Notes under the pieces: generated by a model
Database searches by the model: none
What the model was told of the DNA's origin: nothing
What the model saw: only the letters and a program-made list of their open reading frames with translations
Source of the DNA: DASXTW01 sp046726275
GTDB taxonomy: Bacteria; Actinomycetota; UBA4738
Assembly (NCBI GenBank): GCA_046726275.1
Contig: JBKPAF010000059.1
Location: 1 to 64,000 of the forward strand
Length of the DNA: 64,000 bases
Direction: 5' to 3'
Program-made: the position numbers and the translations under genes
Shown here: positions 59,045 to 64,000 of the stretch, piece after piece
How positions within the stretch are numbered: the stretch's first letter is position 1
Layout: each line of letters starts with the position of its first letter

Positions 59045-60046
59045 ATGCAGGTCCTGATCGTCAATCAGCGGGAAGTTCCAGAGCTCCTGCCGATGGCGGA
59101 GTGCGTCGACGTGATGGCCGATGCGCTGGCGGCCCTGGCTCTGGGAGAGGCCGTCATGCCGCTCCGCGGGATGGCCCGCCTGCCTGATCGGAACGGGCTC
59201 CTCGCCTGGATGCCCTCGCTGCTCCCCAGCAAGGGCGCGATGGGGATCAAGGTCATCAGCGTGTTCCCGGAAAATACAGAGCTGGAGTCTCACCAAGGGT
59301 CCGTGCTCCTGTTCGAGGCCGAACAGGGTCGGCTCCTCGCCATCATGGATGCTTCGGAGATCACCGCGATCCGCACCGCCGCGGTGAGCGGGCTCGCCAC
59401 AAGGCTGCTCGCCACGGGCGACGCTCATGACCTGGCGATCCTCGGTTCCGGCACCCAGGCCAGGACGAACCTGGAAGCCATGCTGACGGTGAGGGCCATC
59501 CGCCGGGTCCGGGTGTGGAGCCGGCACCGGGAGCACGCGGAAGGCTTCGCGGGACGCGAATCGGCTCGACGTGGGCTCCAGGTTGAAGCGTGCGCCACCG
59601 CGCGGGAGGCGGTCGAGGGCGCCGACATCGTCTGTACGACCACCTCGTCCGCGGAGCCGGTGCTGGAGGGGCGGTGGCTCCGTCCCGGGGCCCACGTGAA
59701 CGCCGTTGGGTTCTCCGGTCCCACCGGACGCGAGCTCGACACGGAGGCGATCCGCCGCGCGCGCCTGTTTGCAGATCGCCGGGAGTCGATCCTCAACGAG
59801 GCCGGGGACTTCCTCATCCCGAAGAGCGAGGGGGCCGTCGGCGACGAGCATGTCGTAGGCGAGCTTGGAGAGGTTGTACTGGGGAAGGTCGAGGGCCGGA
59901 CCTCGCCGGAGGACATCACCGTGTTCGAGTCGCTGGGCTTGGCGATCGAGGATCTCGCTGCCGCCCAGCACATCTACCGGCGGGCGGAGGAATCCGGCAG
60001 GGGGACCTGGGTGGAGCTGGGAGGGGAACGCCACGCCGGTAGTTGA
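59045..60046 (+). CDS. Ornithine cyclodeaminase / mu-crystallin family protein
   Basis: A 333-aa NAD(P)-dependent member. MDASEITAIRTAAVSGLATRLLA holds the substrate-binding Arg and the region before the Rossmann fold; LAILGSGTQARTNLEAM is the nucleotide loop, and GRELDTEAIRRARLFADRRESIL is conserved near the C-terminus. Family members cyclise ornithine to proline, act as ketimine reductases or as EutC-like partners. An overlapping PLP dehydratase-like gene follows, the same pairing as eutC/eutB of ectoine breakdown (in reverse order). ATG 59045 has an SD, GGATGGGAG. Confidence 0.86.
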   Translation: MQVLIVNQREVPELLPMAECVDVMADALAALALGEAVMPLRGMARLPDRNGLLAWMPSLLPSKGAMGIKVISVFPENTELESHQGSVLLFEAEQGRLLAIMDASEITAIRTAAVSGLATRLLATGDAHDLAILGSGTQARTNLEAMLTVRAIRRVRVWSRHREHAEGFAGRESARRGLQVEACATAREAVEGADIVCTTTSSAEPVLEGRWLRPGAHVNAVGFSGPTGRELDTEAIRRARLFADRRESILNEAGDFLIPKSEGAVGDEHVVGELGEVVLGKVEGRTSPEDITVFESLGLAIEDLAAAQHIYRRAEESGRGTWVELGGERHAGS

Positions 60047-60998
60047 TCCGATCCCCATCGAGGAGATCCTCGAAGCCAGGAAACGGATAGCGGGCTCGGC
60101 GCTCCGCACACCCCTGATCCGCCTCAATGTGGACGACGCCCCGGCGGACATCCATCTGAAACTCGAGAACCTTCAGCCGATCGGCTCGTTCAAGATCCGT
60201 GGCGCGGCGAGCGTGATGGGCCTGGCCGAGCGGGCCGAGCTCGAAAGGGGCGTCTACACGGCGAGCGCGGGCAACATGGCGCAGGGCGTGGCCTGGAACG
60301 CCAGGCGGCTCGGCATCCCGTGCACCTCCGTGGTCCCGGAGACCGCTCCCGAGGCCAAGCTTGCGGCCATCCGCCGCCTCGGTGCCGACTACGTGAAAGT
60401 GCCATTCGACGAGTGGTGGCGGGTGATGATCGACCAGCGGTACGAGCCGCTCGCCGATCGCGTGTTCGTCCACCCGTTCATGGATCCCGCCGTGATGGCC
60501 GGGAACGGCACCATCGGGGTGGAGATATCGGAAGACCTTCCCGATGTCGATGCGGTCATCGTGCCGTTCGGCGGGGGCGGGCTCTCCTGCGGGATCGCCT
60601 CGGCGCTCCGGGCGTTGCTCCCTCGGGCGAGGGTGTTCGCGAGCGAGATCGAGACCGCCGCTCCGCTTCATGCGTCGCTGGTCGCCGGCCGGCCCGCGCA
60701 GGCGACGTATACCCCGAGTTTCGTCGACGGGATCGGATCGAAGGCGCTGATCGAGGAGATGTGGCCCCTCGCCAGTTCGCTGCTGGCCGACTCGCTGGTC
60801 GCTTCGCTCGACGACACCGCTTCCGCCATCCGTCTCATGGCCGAACGAAATCGCGTGATCGCCGAGGGGGCAGCGGGGACATCAGTCGCGGCTGCCCTGG
60901 GCGGTCAGGCCGGGTCGGGGACGATCGTCTGCGTCATTTCCGGCGGAAACATCGACGCTGGCAAACTCGCGACGATCCTCTCCGGAGCGGTGCCCTGA
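60039..60998 (+). CDS. Threonine dehydratase-like PLP enzyme without a canonical start codon
   Basis: A fold-type II PLP protein, about 319 aa. The conserved region begins at PIEEILEARKRIAGSALRTPLIRL; the Schiff-base Lys is in GSFKIRGAAS, SAGNMAQGVAW replaces the common SSGNHAQA, and PFGGGGLSCGIAS is the phosphate loop. In this frame there is no ATG, GTG or TTG between 59877 and 60128. GGGAGGGG (60020-60027) is a good SD, and GTA sits at 60039 where GTG would be expected; ACG is at 60033. Either a non-standard start, a sequence error or a frameshift join to the upstream gene must be involved. Boundaries are therefore approximate. Confidence 0.75.
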   Translation, partial: VVDPIPIEEILEARKRIAGSALRTPLIRLNVDDAPADIHLKLENLQPIGSFKIRGAASVMGLAERAELERGVYTASAGNMAQGVAWNARRLGIPCTSVVPETAPEAKLAAIRRLGADYVKVPFDEWWRVMIDQRYEPLADRVFVHPFMDPAVMAGNGTIGVEISEDLPDVDAVIVPFGGGGLSCGIASALRALLPRARVFASEIETAAPLHASLVAGRPAQATYTPSFVDGIGSKALIEEMWPLASSLLADSLVASLDDTASAIRLMAERNRVIAEGAAGTSVAAALGGQAGSGTIVCVISGGNIDAGKLATILSGAVP

Positions 60999-60999
60999 G

Positions 61000-61860
61000 T
61001 CAGTCCCGAAGGATGGGGCGGGTCAGGCACGTCGGTCCTCCCCCGCCGTTGATGCCCACTTCCCAGGCCGGGAACTCGTAGACCTCGCATCCGCGTTCGG
61101 CCAGCGCTGCCGCCGTCTTCGGGTTCCCTTCCGCCAGGATCACGACTCCGGGCCGCACCGCCAGCACGTTGCAGCCGAGCGTGGGGACCTCCTCCTTCGG
61201 CACGGAAATGGTGGAGACGCCCAGATCTCCGAGCAGCTCATACAGACCAGCAGGCAGGAGCGGGAGATCGACGACCGCCAGGTCGTCCGCGACCGGCGAG
61301 ATGAGGCTCAGCAGGTGAAGGCAGACCTCGGGGCCCTCCCCGTAGGGCACGTCGAAGATGCGGACGTCCCCGCCGACCAGGTCGGCGAGCTGCTCCGCTC
61401 CGGTCTGGTTCGTCCTGAGAGAGCGACCGATGCAGAAGAGGTCCGGCCGGAACCAGAACGTGTCGCCGCCATCCACCGTGCCCGGGGGCTCGATCCGGCC
61501 CGTGAGGGGGATGCCCCTCTCCGACATCCACTCTTGAAGGACGAGCTCCTCGCCCTGTCTGGTCGGCTTCCCCGATCGGAGCGAGATCGCACCACGATCG
61601 GTCACCAGGCCGGGGTCGTACGTGTAGACGAGGTCCGGGCTGTCGTTCTCCTTACCCAGCTCGTGGACCCTGACCCCCAGGCCCGAGAGGAGTTCGCATA
61701 GCGAGACGTGCTCGCGTTGGGCCGCGGCCAGGTCGACGGGGTGGAGGAACCCCTGCCGGGGATCCTCGTACGCCGCGCCGAACGCCGGTCCCGGTCGCTT
61801 CACCAGCACCTCGCGGAGCGGGGAGACCATGCTCTGCGCGCCGAATCTCTTCCCGTCCAC
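61000..61860 (-). CDS. Arginine deiminase/amidinotransferase-fold hydrolase (DDAH-like)
   Basis: A 286-aa guanidine-modifying-fold protein. VDGGDTFWFRPD holds the Gly-Gly-Asp segment, EVCLHLLSLISPV the catalytic His, and NGGGGPTCLTRPI the nucleophile Cys close to the C-terminus. DDAH makes citrulline from methylated arginine; related enzymes are arginine deiminase and agmatine deiminase. GTG 61860 lies 7 nt after TAGAAT, so the mRNA is probably leaderless; the longer frame upstream has no support. It ends 1 bp from the convergent PLP enzyme. Confidence 0.84.
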   Translation of the reverse strand: MDGKRFGAQSMVSPLREVLVKRPGPAFGAAYEDPRQGFLHPVDLAAAQREHVSLCELLSGLGVRVHELGKENDSPDLVYTYDPGLVTDRGAISLRSGKPTRQGEELVLQEWMSERGIPLTGRIEPPGTVDGGDTFWFRPDLFCIGRSLRTNQTGAEQLADLVGGDVRIFDVPYGEGPEVCLHLLSLISPVADDLAVVDLPLLPAGLYELLGDLGVSTISVPKEEVPTLGCNVLAVRPGVVILAEGNPKTAAALAERGCEVYEFPAWEVGINGGGGPTCLTRPILRD

Positions 61861-61867
61861 GGCCGGG

Positions 61868-61873
61868 ATTCTA
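61868..61873 (-). promoter_or_regulatory. -10 element (TAGAAT) for a leaderless transcript at 61860
   Basis: TAGAAT is followed by CCCGGCC and then the GTG start. The sequence CTAGAATCCCG is also found before the patatin gene. It overlaps the 3' end of the MFS gene, so the promoter would be inside that gene's last codons. Confidence 0.45.
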
Positions 61874-63139
61874 GGGCTGGCTCCCGGGCGCGGCCGGGAC
61901 GGAAGCCAGCCGGGCACGCTCGCTTCGTCGGATGGCCCCCATCCCGCCGGCTGCGAGCACGACGAAGCTGATCAGGCACCCCGCGGCGCCCGCGATCGCC
62001 ATCCCTCGGGCCGGTCCCAACCGGCCGACGTCACCGAGCCAGGCGAAGGCGAGGCTGCCGGCGGCCGCGGCCAGCTGGTACATGCTCTCCGTCGCCGCGT
62101 AGGCCCGCCCCCTGACCCTGTCGCCCAGCGTCTCCGCGATGGTCGCCGTCATGGGGATGTCGGCACCCGCGTCGGCCAGGCCCGAGACGAGCGCGATCGG
62201 CAACAGCCACAGAAGCGAGGGGCTGAACCATGTCAGGGCGAAGGCCCCGACCCCGAGCGGTGCGGCCACCGCCCACGGGCTGCGCGAGTGGCTTCGATCG
62301 CGCGACGCGATGGCCAGGCTGGCCAGGACTGTTCCCAGCCCGGCCACCGACAGGACGATCCCGTACTGGCCCTCCGGCCTGTTCAGCACCTCTCGGAAGT
62401 ACACGACGAGCAGAGCGAGCACGCCGGCGAAGCCGAGCGCGATGGAGGCGTTGAGGGTGGCGTACGTCCTGACCGCCGGGGCCATTAAGACCTCGCGGAT
62501 CCCCTCGCGCAGATCGTGGAGCGTGGATCGGCGCTCCCCCGTCGGCTTCCCACGGGAGCGAACCGTCGTGAGGAACGCCGCGGCGACGACGAAGGAGGCG
62601 GCGTCTACGAAGAATGCGTTCCGAGCGCCGAACGCCAGGACCGCCAGGCCGCCCAGAGCCGGCCCGACGGTATGGAGGACCTGGTGGGTCGTCTCCATCA
62701 CGGCAAGAGAGGGGACGAGCTGGTCCCGGGGAGCCACCTGGGCCAGGAACGCTGAGCGGGCCGGTCGGAACACCGGACCGAACAATGAGGAGGCGAAGGA
62801 GAGTGTGTACGCCTGCCATGCCTCGTTGGTGAAGGGCAGCGCGCCGACGAGGACTGCCCGGCTCAAACTGCACGCGATCATCACCGTGCGCCGGTCCATC
62901 CGGTCCGCGAGTACTCCGGCGAACGGGCCGATCGTGAACCACGGGATCGAACGCAGCGCCAGGGCCACCCCTACCGCGGCTGCGCTCCCGGTGAGCCTGT
63001 TGATGTACACGGCCAGCGCGATGAACGTGACGAAGTTCCCGACGTCGTTGATCCAGTCGGCGAACCACAGCGCACGCAGCTCGCGATGCCGAAGGATCGC
63101 GAAGACGGCCAGCGCCCGGTTGATGGCTGGGGCAGGCAC
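61871..63139 (-). CDS. MFS transporter
   Basis: A 422-aa protein with about 12 membrane helices. The loop motif GVLADRMDRRTVMIACSLSRAV after helix 2 resembles DHA3-family exporters, like the gene at 50363. GTG 63139 follows TACTCT by 8 nt; the longer frame upstream to 63352 is antisense to the secreted-protein gene and low in character. It reads toward the DDAH-like gene, 10 bp away, and may be its neighbour in a unit. Substrate not deducible. Confidence 0.86.
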   Translation of the reverse strand: MPAPAINRALAVFAILRHRELRALWFADWINDVGNFVTFIALAVYINRLTGSAAAVGVALALRSIPWFTIGPFAGVLADRMDRRTVMIACSLSRAVLVGALPFTNEAWQAYTLSFASSLFGPVFRPARSAFLAQVAPRDQLVPSLAVMETTHQVLHTVGPALGGLAVLAFGARNAFFVDAASFVVAAAFLTTVRSRGKPTGERRSTLHDLREGIREVLMAPAVRTYATLNASIALGFAGVLALLVVYFREVLNRPEGQYGIVLSVAGLGTVLASLAIASRDRSHSRSPWAVAAPLGVGAFALTWFSPSLLWLLPIALVSGLADAGADIPMTATIAETLGDRVRGRAYAATESMYQLAAAAGSLAFAWLGDVGRLGPARGMAIAGAAGCLISFVVLAAGGMGAIRRSERARLASVPAAPGSQP

Positions 63140-63147
63140 GGTCGTAG

Positions 63148-63153
63148 AGAGTA
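63148..63153 (-). promoter_or_regulatory. -10 element (TACTCT) before the MFS gene
   Basis: TACTCT on the minus strand ends 8 nt before GTG 63139; there is no SD in the interval, so a leaderless or nearly leaderless transcript is likely. Confidence 0.4.
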
Positions 63154-63266
63154 CGACGCCCGCACGATTGCGCCTACGGTGGCTTGGCACTAGGCTCGGC
63201 GGACCGAGCGCCCCACGCTTCGGGCCTTCCTTTGTGTCGGCCCACTGACAACGGAGGAGGGGGAAC

Positions 63267-64000
63267 ATGCTTCGAACCCATCGGCGCCGCGTGCCTCTGC
63301 GGGGAAAGAGCCTCCTGGTCTCCGCCCTCGCGATCGGAATCCTCCTGGTCATGGCTGTGCCTAGCCCGGCGGCGGTCAGGTCGAGGACTCAGCTCGAACC
63401 GAAGGTCAAGCCGGCCGTGGCCGAAGGCCAACGCTTCCAGACGCCCCGAGTGGGGAGCATCGCCTCGCCCGGCGAAGCGACCCGGCTGGGGTTCTGCGGC
63501 GGCGACGACTGGGAGCCGGAGATCGCGGCCTCTCCGGATGGCGTGCACGTCTACGCGGTGATCGCCCATTTCGTGGGCGACCCGACCTGCGACCCCGCGT
63601 CAGCGAATCCGAACCGGATCTACATCCAGGTTTCGAGCGACGGGGGGCTGACGTGGGGGCCTCCTCACGTAGTCGCCGAAAGGGTGAGCGGGGTTGACTA
63701 TCCGAGCCAGGTGGACTGTGTGATCACGGTCGATCCCGTCACCGGTGCGGTCTACGTGAGTTTCCTGGCCTATGGCGTCCAGGGCGTTCAGAGCGACGTG
63801 GCCGTGGCGAAGTCCACGGACTTCGGGCAGACGTTCACGGCGGTCAAGGCGAACGGTCCCAAGTGCAAGGCCTGTGATCATCCGTGGCTCCTCGCCTACG
63901 ACGACAACGTGTATGTGACGTATGCGCATCTCAAGGAGCACTTCCTGTCCCGTTCGTCCGACGGAGGGGCCACCTGGACGGAAAGCCTTGTCCTCAAGGC
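63267..64000 (+). CDS. Secreted BNR/sialidase-repeat protein, 3' truncated by window edge
   Basis: The open frame runs from ATG 63267 past the window end (244 codons seen). A strong SD (GGAGGAGGGGGA) precedes it. The signal peptide is basic then hydrophobic (SLLVSALAIGILLVMAVPSPAAV). The mature part has BNR-type Asp-box repeats: VSSDGGLTW, KSTDFGQTF and SSDGGATWTE, each the turn of a beta-propeller blade, with LGFCGGDDWEPEIAASPDGVHVYAV before them. Such propellers include sialidases and uncharacterised adhesins or binding proteins; no catalytic motif is visible in the part present. Confidence 0.82.
   Translation, partial: MLRTHRRRVPLRGKSLLVSALAIGILLVMAVPSPAAVRSRTQLEPKVKPAVAEGQRFQTPRVGSIASPGEATRLGFCGGDDWEPEIAASPDGVHVYAVIAHFVGDPTCDPASANPNRIYIQVSSDGGLTWGPPHVVAERVSGVDYPSQVDCVITVDPVTGAVYVSFLAYGVQGVQSDVAVAKSTDFGQTFTAVKANGPKCKACDHPWLLAYDDNVYVTYAHLKEHFLSRSSDGGATWTESLVLK

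Overview
This is 64 kb of GC-rich, gene-dense DNA with no rRNA, tRNA, CRISPR array, insertion sequence or phage gene that I can see. The content points to an uncultivated member of the Actinomycetota: actinobacterial hopanoid genes, an F420-type luciferase-like oxidoreductase, a PknB-like kinase, DUF4328/DUF5667/DUF6186-like proteins, many GTG/TTG starts, and several genes whose start codon lies 6-8 nt after a TANNNT -10 element (leaderless mRNAs). No marker gene here fixes the lineage more closely. The window begins inside a histidine kinase and ends inside a secreted BNR-repeat protein.

Layout. 1-13.3 kb: mixed housekeeping and accessory genes (type II NADH dehydrogenase, dienelactone hydrolase, VOC proteins, Ser/Thr kinase with an FN3 domain, HD-GYP protein, Tat-exported amidase, ArsR/SRPBCC pair, GlgC). 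13.3-16.6 kb: branched-chain 2-oxoacid dehydrogenase E1alpha, E1beta and E2, closed by a strong hairpin shared with a convergent subtilisin. 16.6-29.6 kb: secreted peptidases, a cupredoxin, a QueA-like enzyme with an SDR, a PLP lyase, an ECF sigma factor with a DUF5667 partner, a lipoyl transferase-like protein, aminopeptidase N and a PfkB kinase. 29.6-34.2 kb: a lipid block (two acyltransferases, a patatin, a lipoprotein) and DegV.

34.3-44.3 kb is the most coherent region: a MerR-TetR fusion regulator, then a tightly coupled hopanoid operon (YjbQ, HpnC, HpnD, HpnE, polyprenyl diphosphate synthase, squalene-hopene cyclase, a HpnG-IspH fusion, HpnH). It covers steps from the isoprenoid precursor (IspH) through prenyl chain, squalene and hopene to adenosylhopane and its phosphorylase. 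45.2-54.6 kb holds reductive pyrimidine catabolism from dihydropyrimidine onward: dihydropyrimidinase, beta-ureidopropionase, class III aminotransferase and (methyl)malonate-semialdehyde dehydrogenase. An F420-type oxidoreductase sits in the same run; no dihydropyrimidine dehydrogenase is visible. An AraC/phytanoyl-dioxygenase pair and an MFS exporter interrupt this region.

54.6-64 kb: membrane and secreted proteins, a stand-alone 5'-3' exonuclease, a MOSC protein, an ornithine cyclodeaminase-like/PLP dehydratase-like/amidinohydrolase-like amino-acid island, and another MFS protein. The PLP enzyme of that island has no canonical start codon. The strongest leads for something under-described are the HpnG-IspH fusion inside the hopanoid operon, the F420 oxidoreductase in the pyrimidine block, the MerR-TetR regulator, and the leaderless/divergent promoter architecture.
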